Assembly: GCF_026151205.1 (NCBI RefSeq)
Contig: NC_087076.1
Span: forward strand, 4,735,902-4,799,901
DNA: 64,000 nucleotides
Origin: Bolinopsis microptera
Taxonomy: Eukaryota > Ctenophora > Tentaculata > Lobata > Bolinopsidae
Direction of reading: 5' to 3'
This document shows positions 34,150 through 45,065 of the stretch, one piece after another. The translations under genes were made by a program, and so were the position numbers. The number at the start of each line of letters is the position of its first letter. The stretch's first letter is position 1. The notes under the pieces were generated by a model. The model did not search any database and was not told where the DNA came from. It saw only the letters and a list, made by a program, of their open reading frames with translations.

Positions 34150-36130
34150 AATTAAACAATCTTTATTTGGGTCTGACAACCAGAGTGGTGGGTCTGGACT
34201 TGAGAAGAGTGGGCCTGGCGGCTGGAATGGTGGGTCTGCAATCTAGAAGTTGGTCTAGCAACAGAATTGTGGATCTGCATTCGGGAATAATGAGTCTTCA
34301 CTCTAGAAGAGTGGGTCCGGCAACCAGAGTGGTGGGTCTGCACTTGAGAAGCGTGGGTCTGGCCGCTAAATGGTGAGTCTGCACCCTTTAAGAGTGGGTC
34401 TGACAACCAGAGTGGTGGGTCTGGACTTGAGAAGAGTGGGTCTGGCAGCTGGAATGGTGGGTCTGCAATCTAGAAGTGGGTCTGGCAACTAGAATGGTGG
34501 GTGTACGTACACCCTTGAAGAGTGGGTCTGACAACCAGAGTGGTGGGTCTGCACCCTTGAAGAGTGGGTCTGACAACCAGGGTGGTGGGTCTACACTTGA
34601 GAAGAGTTGGTCTGGCAGCTAGAATGGTGGGTCTGCAATCTAGACGTGGGTCTGGCAACATGAATGGTGGGTCTGCACCCTTCAGGCTTAAAGAGTGGGT
34701 CTGACAACCAGAGTGGTAGATCTGCACTTGAGAAGTGTGGGTCTGGCAGCTGGAATGGTGGGTCTGCAATCTAGAAGTTGGTCTGGCAACCAGAATGGTG
34801 GGTCTGCACCCTTCAGGCTTCAAGATTGGGTCTGACAACCAGAGTGGTGGGTCTGCACTTGAGAAGAGTGGGTCTGGCAGCTAGAATGGTGGGTCTGCAA
34901 TCTATAAGTGAGTCTGGCAGCTAGAATAGTGGGTCTGAAATCTAGAAGTGGGTATTGCAACATGAATGTGGGTCTGCACCCCTGAAGAGTGGGTCTGGCA
35001 ATCAGAATGGTACGTCTACACTCTAGAAGAGTGGGTCTGGCAACCAGAATGGTGGATTTTCGCCCTAGAAGGGTGAGTCTGGAAACCAGAAAGGTGGGTT
35101 ACAATCTGGAATAGTGGGTCTGGCAACCAGAATTGCGGGTCTGCATTCTAGAATAGTGGATCTTCACTCTAGAAGAGTGGGCCTGGCAACCAGAATGGTA
35201 AGTCTACACTCTGTCAACCAGATTTGGGGGTCTATAAACTAGAATATAGGAGATATGACTACCAGAATTGTGGGTTTGGACAACCCGAATGGTGGGTCTT
35301 CACTCTAGAATAATAGGTCTGGTGGGTCTACACTTTAGAAGAGTGGGTCTGGCAACTAGATTGGTGTGTCTGCAATCTATAAGAGTGGGTCTGGCAACCA
35401 GAATAGTGGGTCTGCAATCAAGGGAATCAAGATGAGTGAGTCTGGCAATCAGAATGGTGGGTCTGCACCTTAGGGTAGTGGGTCTGGAAACAAGAATGGT
35501 GGGTCAGAATTCTTGAATAGTGGGTCTTCACTCTAGCTAAGAGTGGGTCTGGCAACAAGAATGGTGGGTAAGAATTCTAGAATAGTGGGTCTTCACTCTA
35601 GAAGAGTGGGTCTGGCAACCAGAATGGTAAGTCTACACTCTGTCAAGTGTCAACCAGAATTGGGGGTCTAAACTAGAATATAGGATATATGGCAACCAGA
35701 ATTGTGCGTCTGGAGTCTAGAGTCTAGAATAGTGGGTCCGGCAACCCGAAAGGTGGGTCTTCACTCAAGAATAGTGGGTCTGGCAATCGTAATGGTGCGT
35801 CTACACTCTAGAAGAGTGGGGCTGGCAACCAGAATGGTAGGTCTTCGCCTTAGAAGAGTGGGTCTGGCAACCAGAATGGTGGGTCTGCATTTTAGAATAG
35901 TGGGTCTTGACTCTATGCCTACTAGAAGAGTGGGTCTCCTCTCTAGAAGAGTGAATCTGGCAACCAGAATGGTAATTCTTCACTCTGTCAACCAGAATTG
36001 GGGGTCTATGAACTAGAATATAGGAGATATGACAACTAAAATTGTGGGTCTGGACTCTAGAATAGTGGGTCTGGCAACCAAAATGTTGAGTCTGCACTCT
36101 AATAGAGTGGGTCTGGCAACTAGAATGCAG
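34150..36130. repeat. minisatellite, 21-bp basic unit in 42-bp dimers
   Basis: About 2 kb of alternating units of the types gtgggtctggcaaccagaat and gtgggtctgcactctagaag, with much copy-to-copy variation. Both lengths are multiples of three, so long repetitive frames (60-132 codons) stay open on both strands; they are not genes. Confidence 0.92.
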
Positions 36131-37596
36131 ACACGTAGCCAAGGGGAAGACCCCCGGAAAAAAATGGAACCCCAAAAAAATAAGCCCCCTAGTCCCCATG
36201 GTCGCCTGGTAAGTGGGCTGTGTTTATGACTGTTTGATTAAACGACACGACAGGCAATCGACTTTAGCATTTCGTAAATTATTCCCAAATCCCACTATAC
36301 AATATTATGTACTTATTCCATTCAATGTGACAAGTACTGAGTTCCCCCTAGCCCCCAACTTTGTATTTAAATTGTGATGTCTGAAATTACAAATTTCTAA
36401 TGCCAAATGTCGTCTGAAACACCCTATTTCTCAAAAATTTTCCGGGGGCTGCACCCCCAACTTTGTATTATCGCCGTCCTACAAATTTCTTTAATGCCTA
36501 ATGTCGTCTAAAACAAATAATTTCTAAAAATTTTCTTGGGGGCTGCGCCCCCACCAGTCCCCCAACTTTATATTATTGTGATGTCTGATTATTACTGCGC
36601 CCCCCCAGCCCACCAACCTTGTATTATTGTAATGTCTGATTATTGCTGTCCCACAAATGTCGTCTGGAACACCCTATTTCTCAAAAAGTTTCCGAAGGCC
36701 AGGGCTGCGCCTGCCTAGCCCTCCAACTTTGTATTATTGTGATGTCTGATTATAATTACTGTCCTACAAATTTCTTTAATGCCAAATGTCGTCTAAAACA
36801 CATAATTTCTCAAAAATTTTCTGATTGGCTGCGCCCCCCCTCCCTAGCCAACCAACTTTATATTATTGTGATGTCTGATTATTACTGCCCTACAAATTTC
36901 TTTAATGCCAAATGTCGTCTAAAACACATTATTTCTCAAAAATTTTCCGGGGGGTGCGCCCCCTAGCCTCCCAACTTTGTATTATTGTGATGTCTGATTA
37001 TTACTGTCCTACAAATTTCTTTAATGCCAAATGTCGTCTAAAACACATTATTTCTCAAAAATTTTCTGGGGGGCTGCGCCCCCCCCCGGCCCCCCAACTT
37101 TATATTATTGTGATGTCTGATTATTACTGTCCCCAAATTTCTTTAATGCCAAATGCCGTTTTAATCACCCTATTTCTCAAAAATTTTCCTGGGGGTTCGC
37201 TCCCCTAGCCCACCAACTTTATACTATTCTGATGTATGATTATTGCTGTCCTACAAATTTCTTTAATGCCAAATGTCGTCTGAATCACCCTATTTCTCAA
37301 AATTTTCCGAGGGTTGCACCCCCAGCCCACCAACCTTGTATTATTGTAATGTCTGATTATTGCTGTCCTACAAATGTCGTCTGGAACACCCTATTTCTCA
37401 AAAATTTTCCGAAGGCCAGGGCTGCGCCCCCCCTAGCCCCCCAACTTTGTATTATTGTGATGTCTGATTATTACTGTCCTACAAATTTCTTTAATGCCAA
37501 ATGTCGTCTAAAACACATAATTTCTCAAAAATTTTCTGGGGGGCTGCGCCCTCCCCCTCCCTAGCCAACCAAAGGAGCTTCGCCCCGGCTACGTGT
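36131..37596. repeat. satellite with unit of about 120 bp, bracketed by short inverted ends
   Basis: About ten copies of a unit containing tattattgtgatgtctgatt, cctacaaatttctttaatgc, aaatgtcgtctaaaacac and atttctcaaaaattttc, plus a variable C/G-rich stretch with ggctgcgcccc. The array is bracketed by acacgtagcc (36131-36140) and its inverse ggctacgtgt (37587-37596), each next to a gggg/cccc word. It may therefore be a transposon nested inside the hAT-like element. No target duplication was found. Confidence 0.8.
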
Positions 37597-38513
37597 CGTG
37601 TCGGGCTACGTGCCCAGAATCGAAAAAACTTAATCTTTAAATGAATAACGGAACCTTCATTATGAAGTTACGAGATGATAATATAATTGGGAGGCAAAGT
37701 GGGTATCGGGCTTGGGGCTCATAATGCGCAAAATTTGGCCGCTGTCGAGTGGGTCTGCCTAAAATTCACAGATCTAGCTATGGGTCTGAGACATTTGTAA
37801 AAAAAAAACCTTAACCGGGACCAACAATCCAATTTTACCGGGATTTGACCGGGATGACCGGGATGACCGGGACCAAAACTGGTATTCTCATATTGAAAGT
37901 TGCAACTTTCATTTACATTATAATTGAACAATTTGAATAAGTAATAACTAGAATATTAAATTAGAAAAAACTAGAAAAAACCCGTCAATATGGGGCATGG
38001 GCCTAATGTACTACACCAATAATGTTCATGTACTGATTACTCAAGTTCACCCTCATTCCTCATTCCTCAATCAATGATCCCTCAAATTATTCAACAGTTT
38101 CATTCTCCAATTCCAATTGACAATTGGGCGTAGCCCGAGTTGAAAACTTGATGTTACTTTGCACTTATGTAACGATGTTAGTTACCGAGTAGAAATGGCT
38201 TTGATCTACACTGTGTAGACACTACACAATGAATGAAAGTAAAAACTTAAAATCACAGTGAATGAAATTATGTAAAAGATCCCGGTCAAAATCCCGGCAA
38301 ATTTGAGTGATTGACCGGGACCGGGACCGGGACCGGGACCAAGAATCCTGAATTAACCGGGACCGGGATCATAAATCAGTATTTGACCGGGACCGGGATC
38401 GGGACCGGGATGAAAAATGTGACTTGACCGCCATGACCGGGACCGGGACCGGGATAGCTCAAAATTGCCAATCCCGGTACCGGGATTCCCGGTCACCTCC
38501 TGGTTAAGATCCT

Positions 38514-39085
38514 AGAAGTGAGCCTTTGACGATGCTGCACTCGCTATCAGTTCAGTTTTATAACATTGAAGTCGAGCTTTGAATGCGTCTACTGAACTGG
38601 CTTCTTTAACCGATCTTGGTACTTTGTTCCAGTAATTGTTAACACGGTTACTGAGGACCTGATTTCCTCTTTTATCTTAATTAGAATCTTGGTACCGCTA
38701 CGTGATATCCTGAAAAGATCTTGTCCACTTTACCCGTCGTTATTTTAAAGGTTTCAAAAAGATCACTCCTCATACGGCGCTCCAGTAGTGTTGTTAACTG
38801 AAGGATTCTCAATCTCTCATCGTATGGTAGAATACCAATCCCGTCGATTATTCGTGTAAGTTCTCTCTTGAACATCTTCTTAATAGTCTTAATACTTTAA
38901 TAGATCTCCAGTTTCTGTGCTCTGCTGGTAGATTCCACACTTGCACAGCGTATTCGATGTGAGGTCGAACTAGAGTTCGGTAAACATTCAGCATAACAAA
39001 TTTGTTACGGCAGATCAAGCTTCGTTTGATCCAGCCTATAACAGACTTTGCTTTTTTCACGGACTTGTCTATATATGGAAATGTT
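38514..39085 (-). pseudogene. LINE reverse-transcriptase C-terminal fragment
   Basis: Frames on the minus strand give VKKAKSVIGWIKRSLICRNK, MLNVYRTLVRPHIEYAVQVW, then after a frameshift at about 38860 LTRIIDGIGILPYDERLRIL and LLERRMRSDLFETFKI. After another shift come NNYWNKVPRSVKEA and VDAFKARLQCY, ending in a stop near 38514. This is the standard tail of CR1/jockey-like ORF2. It is 5' truncated and broken. The 4.7-kb hAT-like element lies directly downstream, so it probably inserted in this LINE's 3' untranslated region. Confidence 0.8.
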
Positions 39086-39520
39086 ATACTTATTAAGAAA
39101 AGCCGGTCCCGCCTAGCCTCCTATCATAATGAGCCAATGTTGCGATTGTACAATCAATACTTTTAACACGTCACGTCATCGTATAATTGCTTATCATTTT
39201 ATTAGCTCTTCGGAAGGAATATTGAAATGGCCCTACCGCTTACCTCAACTTTTGTTTGTTTGTTTGGGGACCAGCTTTTGGTACATTCATGGTTAATGTT
39301 TACTATAATATAATTTCAAAGTATTACATGTAGAGTAATTACATAGAATTAGATAAATATGAATTTCTTTTGCTTAGGATATACCAATATGATATCCAAA
39401 AATGAAACGATGTACCTTACGCTTCGCACACAACACAACTGGTAGTTGTTCCTCAAAAAAGAGCCCTATATACATAGCTAAACCTGGCCTGGGTGAGACC
39501 TGCATCACGATTGCTATTCA
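39086..39520. other. intergenic DNA
   Basis: Nothing recognisable on either strand. Confidence 0.3.
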
Positions 39521-40300
39521 GTGATGTGTGCTCTACAAGTCATCACATACCTGAGTTACAATCACGGTTGTAATATAATGATTATTACTTTCCTTCATTT
39601 TTACAATAAGTTTCTGATGAGCTGCTTTCTCCTCCCTATTTCTGTCAAGTGTGATGAACCACGTATATGGTACGCTGCCCATTTAGATTTCTTCAGGTTT
39701 CTTGATCGAGCAGCAACCATTTTGACTGATCCCATGCAAGCCAATGTCACTTTTATCGGTCTCGGTTACCACTATCTGCATGTTTTTAATCCTGATCAAA
39801 TTTTCTGTCACCAATTCAGGATCACACTACCGATGATTCCCAAATCTCGGTGATCACTTCTTCTGCCACTATATGTGGATCACTGCCCTAATTGTCTGGT
39901 ACACCGTATACAATGAAATTCTTTCTGCGGACGTTTTTAACAGCTGTCTTTATACTGTCTTAATCGACGGAGCACCGGTAGTTGTTTCACAGCCCTTTCA
40001 CAGTTCTCCTTGACGATGTCACACCAAGTTTTTTCATCTCAGTTTGTACAGTTTGCTGGACAGAGTCGAGCTCTTTCTGTTGCTGTTTGAACTGATCCTT
40101 CTGATAATTAGGCTGCGCTGATACCAGTCTGTCTCGTACTGGCCGCAGATTTACATAGTTCAATATTGCCTGTCATCAATTTAGAAAGATTTTCAACAGC
40201 AGTAGCCAAGGGGTCTTTCGTTATACCCATCAATCTCGAATGATTCAGCTTTGTTAACGGTTTTGAGTTTTCGAGAGTTACAAAGTTCCATACTTTATTG
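39521..40300 (-). pseudogene. degenerate LINE ORF1 remnant
   Basis: Pieces on the minus strand resemble the ORF1 RRM-like region found at 2.3 and 60 kb: KTAVKNVRRKNFIVYGVPD (about 39896-39950), IVAEEVITEIWES, then TLDRNREEKAAHQKL (near 39625-39665). A Gln/Lys-rich coiled-coil-like stretch lies at 40040-40130. Stops and shifts break it throughout. A 110-codon plus frame at 39521-39853 is the shadow of this remnant. Confidence 0.55.
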
Positions 40301-40519
40301 TTAGTACTTTGGTCCGAGACATCAATTTTGTATGAAAAGCATTAAGACATCGGCAGCGATAACTCTTTTTCAAGTTTGTTCAAATTTTCCACAGAGTTGA
40401 ACTCCATAGTACAAAGACAAGCTGATTAGCTCGGCGTGTCGATGTAAATCTGAGAATAACTGATTGTAACTCAACTTCTTCATGTGCTTTTTATGCTGAC
40501 TTAGAGGTGCATTATTCTC

Positions 40520-40890
40520 CAGCATATATCTCGAAATATATGCCTGCGTTCCGCTAGAAACCGCCATTTTGAAATATTTTCTTGTGTTTGAAGTCATATC
40601 TCAAGTTTGGCATATAGAAACTCGCCCAAAATCGCACAGATTATTCCTCTGATAGCCATACAACTGTCTGGAAATTTTAGAGAAAATCCATCATTCAGAT
40701 CTCTAAATATATACCTGTGTTCCGCTAGAAACCGCCAATTTGGAGATATTTTCTTTTGTTTGAAGTCATATCTCCATTTTGGCACATAGAAATTCTCCCA
40801 AACTCTCACACATTATCTGTCATATAGCCATCTAACTATCTGGAAAGTTTGAAGAAAATCTGTCATTCAGATCTTGTGAAAATCAAAAAT
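40520..40890. repeat. tandem duplication, unit about 178 bp, two copies
   Basis: The copies at about 40530-40705 and 40708-40885 share gttccgctagaaaccgcca, tttgaagtcatatctc, agccat and aaatc.tcattcagatct. Open frames of 60-75 codons here on both strands follow the duplication and show no domain. Confidence 0.75.
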
Positions 40891-41227
40891 ATATTCTAAG
40901 TTATTCACTAAAACACTCGATTTTCGAACTTTTTATTTGGAACAGATTTGTCGAAAGTCCTGATCTGTTCTGCAGACACTTTCGCGCTTGTGCAGTAGCG
41001 CGCGACAGCCATTTGGCGTAAACCCATCGTTAGATGGGCCAAAATTTGCAAATGTGCTTCAGAACTAGCATTGTCTGACCATAAAAGACCACTTAAATTG
41101 CACTTTTTGAATAAAAAGTATATCCTGTTAACATTTCTGAAACTCTATCTAATTTGCAACGTACCTACACCACACAAGTGTTGTGCGCAAACATAATTTG
41201 AGCCGAGTACAGATAGCACGACCACTG

Positions 41228-41249
41228 TTCACGAACAGGTGTTCGTGAA
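41228..41249. repeat. 9-bp hairpin
   Basis: ttcacgaac and gttcgtgaa are exact inverse copies around aggt. Confidence 0.55.
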
Positions 41250-41461
41250 AAACTTATGATATGATGGACGATGGTTACCAGATCATATGACTGCCTAATA
41301 ACTTGCTTAGGATGATGTGAACCCCTCGACAGCTTGACACAGAATCAAGTAGGGTTCACATTATCGCAAGCACTGTACTCCTCCTGGACTGGACCATTCT
41401 CTTATCTCTAGGGGGGCCGTGGGTCCATTAATTTCGTCTAAACGGGAGAGTACCATGTCAG

Positions 41462-42189
41462 CAGTGGTCGACCGGGATCGAAATTCAGTCCCGGCCGGGA
41501 CCAGGCCGGGATGAATGTCATCCCGGCCGGGACCGGGATTTTTCCAATATTTCTCAATCTCAGTAAAATGAAACAATGTTATATGTTAAATAAAATCTTC
41601 CAGAACAAACTGAGGTATGTCAAGTTAAAATTGACAGTAAGTAGTAGTAACTACTCTATCTCTCTAATCTCTATCTCTCTATCTTTCTCTATCTCTCTCT
41701 TTATCTCTGAGATAGAGAGCGCGAGCGCTCTCATTGGTGGATCGACCTAGCGTGTCACAAATTTTTATTTGATATATTTCATCAGACGAAGAAGCTGATG
41801 AGGGCGAGGCCCCTGACTCTTGAGTATTTCTAAGTTTGTTCGACTTCAGCTTTCTTCTAACATTTTGTAATTTGTTACTCATGAAGTGAACAGTTGAACA
41901 TATAATTTAATTTGAACATTAATAAATTTTGTTTGACTTGAATTGCCAACTACCATTGATCAAATTCATAGAATTTTGATCATGTAACATAACATTTCAC
42001 ATAAGACTTGAAAGTTGAATTTTCAAATAAACTTTTGGCGACGAGAAAGTGAAATGATCTAACTATTAAGAAGCACTGTAGAGCACTGTTGTAGTTAAAC
42101 TTTACGAAAAATGTTCACAGGTTCGTGAACTTTGGGCTAAAAACAAAATCCCGACCGGGACAAAATCGCCAAATCCCGGCCGGGATCTG
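41462..42189. mobile_element. 728-bp hAT-like element, relative of the 4.7-kb one
   Basis: It is flanked by the 8-bp duplication catgtcag (41454-41461 and 42190-42197). The ends start cagtggtcgaccgggat and, inverted, cagatcccggccgggat. Subterminal words ccgggaccggg and ccggccggga match the style of the element at 33.8-38.5 kb. The inside has a ctatctct microsatellite (about 41655-41710) and a 67-codon minus frame (41679-41882), Ser- and Lys-rich, with no recognised domain. Confidence 0.8.
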
Positions 42190-42589
42190 CATGTCAGTAA
42201 TTGGAATAGTTGTTGGAATAACGAACGACTTCTATACCATATTTAAATCTTAATTATTTATTTCATTGAGCAATATAATATGTAGAACCACCCCCCTCTT
42301 TTGCTATTGAATCAGATATTTATTTATTAGAAGATTGGGGAGACCTAGAATGAACTTTTTATCTGTTTTAAGAAGTGATTTAAGTAGTAGAATTAGCACA
42401 TAGATAACTTGCATGAATTAAACGAAATCAAAGATATAGTGCATGCAACAGATGTTGAGAAAATTTGTTTCAATGGTACAGTTTACCGCATTAAAGTATT
42501 TTTATGAATCATTATTGACGGTAAGATCCTTTTTTTAAAAAAATTATTATATGCTACGTACAAACAGTTTTATTCGTAACTAATTTTAT

Positions 42590-45011
42590 CCCAGAGGGCC
42601 CATTTGAATCTTTTAATAGTTTGGGCCAGCAATTTACTATGCTACAATTAAAGGGAAATTTTTTCTAGCAAACTAATTGCAAGATACCAAAAATACAATT
42701 TCAATTTTGGGTTTTAAAAACATTTCATGATTTTATATGCCCCAATGGGGGGAAAAAGGGGGATTAGGTTTGGGCCCCCATTTCTAGGGGGGCCCCCCCA
42801 TTAAAAAACGGCCTCTATTTTTGGGTCTTTTATGGCCATGTAGGGACTTAAAAGGTTTTTTCATAAACCGCTACTTAAAGGGGCCCTTTAAAATTTGGGA
42901 CTAGCCCCACTCTAAAACCGGGTACTAGCCCTAATTTACCAAAAAGTGGGCCCATAGGCGGTCAAAGCCGGTATTTGTTGTCTCTAAAACAAACCCACTT
43001 TTCGGGGGTTTCCCCAAAACCCGGGTTCTAGAAAGGTTTCTAGCCGGGACTTGAAAAGTGGGCTTTTGACGGCTACAAACCCCCTGCTAATCGGCTTTGT
43101 AAACCCAAAGGGTTTCTTTTTCGGGGCCCCTTAGCTATTTTCCCCATTTTGTTTTCAGTCAAATAGTCACAGCAGGGCACAATTTAACTTTAAATTTTTT
43201 ACAGCAGGAAAAAAACCAAATTTTGAAATATTCCGGGAGGGCACGGCTTCCCCCCCGAGGAACAAAAAATTGGGTTGGGTTAAATTTTTGAATTTTTTGG
43301 GGGAGTTTTTTTCTCAATTGACCCACGCCCTTTTTTACGCCCTTTTGTGATTTTTAAACCCCCCCTTTTCTTTCCCCTTTTGATTTGGGGAAAGGGTATC
43401 AATTGGGTATGAAAATGATCAGAAACACACTTGATGGGGTAAGCATTTGTTTTAAAGTTTTAAAAGACTTCAGGTTGTTGAGTAATTAGGTCCCAAAAAC
43501 CCATTTTTAAAGCTCTCGCCCAGCCAAAAAATTTTTTGTATTATTACAAAATATCTCAGCTTCTGTGGAAGTTTAAAGGGTCATCTTGGGCATAAAAAAG
43601 GGCAGCTTTATTCAATTGGGGGGGTTAGGGGGCATAGTTTTTAAATTCCCCAATTCAGGTTGTTGATTTTTAGGTTTAAAAAACCCATTTTTAAAAGCTC
43701 TCGCGAGTCCCTAATTTATGTACTTATTACCTCGGGGCGGAAGACGTTTCTACCGGAAATTCTCAATCCTTTTTAATTTTTTTGCTGTAAGAAAAAATCC
43801 CAAAATTAAATTGTTGACCTGCCCGTACTTTTGGGGTGGGAACTAAAACGGAAAAAAGCAAGACACAACTTTGGAACAGGAAAAATTTAAATTTTGTATG
43901 AACAGTGGGGGTATCTAATACCCCCCCTGTCCGCGGAAACTTAACGAAAAACTGTTACCCGATCTTTTTATGCAAAATAACAGTATCCCGGGAAACCAAA
44001 CAGGGTTCACATCATCGCCGGGGAATTTCAATCAGGGGTGTCAAGGTTTGAAAAAAATTTAAACAACCCTTTCGGGGCAGGGGAAACCCGGGGCATAGAT
44101 GCGTTACACCCAAGGGCAGAACAGGGGGTCTTTAGAGGTTTTTTTGGAAAGGAATCTCGAGCATTTCTCTAAGGAGGCCCCTGGGGCCATTAATTTCCCC
44201 CATTAGACAGAAGAGTACCCTTTTTCAGGAATATATTCGTACAAACAATATTAAATTTGTAACTCAAAATATTTTTCCGATTTGTTGCCCGCCAAAAAGT
44301 AAAGCAGGCACAATTTAAAAATTTGATTTTTCTTTTCAGCAGGGAACTTAAAAAAGGATCGAGAATTTTTCCGGTAGAATCCTTCCCCCCCGAGGGGAAT
44401 TTAAATACCTAAAAATTTCGACTCGCGGGGAGCGTAAAAATAGGGTTTGTCCTAAGAACTCAACAAAGGTCGTAGACTTTAAAACTATGCTCTAAACCCA
44501 CCCCCCAAAGTGATGTTGTTCGTGGGGGCAGTTTTTCCCCGGACAGGGGGCGGGGTTTTAATATCAATACTACCCCCCCCCCCCCCCCAAAGGGGTTTTT
44601 CTGGCTGCCCTTTCCCCTTGGGGCGTTTAGGGGTTCGAGTCTTGTTTTGGGACCGAACTAAAGTGGGGTTTTGGGTTTACGTCCCAAAGGAAAGAGTGTG
44701 TCTGTGAGAGCGGGTAACAGTGGCAGGGCATTTAAAAAATTTTGTTCTTTGGCAACGCAAGCAGAGAAAAGGACGCTGTCATCAGTTTTTTCCCGGTGTA
44801 GTTTTATCCGTCAGAAACAAGGGACTTGGGTTTCATCCTTTTGGAACCATTTAGGGAAATTTGGGGAAGGTTGGCATGAGTTGGGTAGAAATTTCGATAA
44901 AAAACCTTTTTATTTCCCGTAATAAAACCTAAGGGAAAACTTGAACGGGTCATTTCCCTTACAGCCTTTGGCAAGTAGTCTCACATCCCCTTTATCGAGG
45001 AAAAAAAAAAA

Positions 45012-45065
<54 letters not shown>

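Larger units (their letters stand above)
33801..38502. mobile_element. 4.7-kb hAT-like non-autonomous element filled with satellites
   Basis: The terminal inverted repeat is 16 bp and perfect: caggaggtgaccggga at the left, its reverse complement at 38487-38502. Both sides are flanked by the 8-bp duplication gttaagat (33793-33800 and 38503-38510). The subterminal 160-700 bp at each end are dense in gaccgggaccggga words, as expected of transposase-binding subterminal repeats. No transposase frame is present. The interior is a 42-bp minisatellite (34.15-36.13 kb) and a second satellite of about 120 bp (36.3-37.57 kb). The CAG end plus an 8-bp duplication points to the hAT superfamily. Confidence 0.85.

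Noticed and set aside
34005-36229. Long Arg/Ser/Val-rich repetitive frames on both strands, up to 132 codons
   Set aside because: They come from a 21/42-bp minisatellite inside a transposon. The period is a multiple of three, so frames stay open by chance on both strands.
36536-37564. Frames of 60-110 codons with repeated IIVMSDYYCPTNFFNAKCRL peptide
   Set aside because: They are satellite units of about 120 bp. The peptide repeats with the DNA unit and is interrupted by variable C/G runs.
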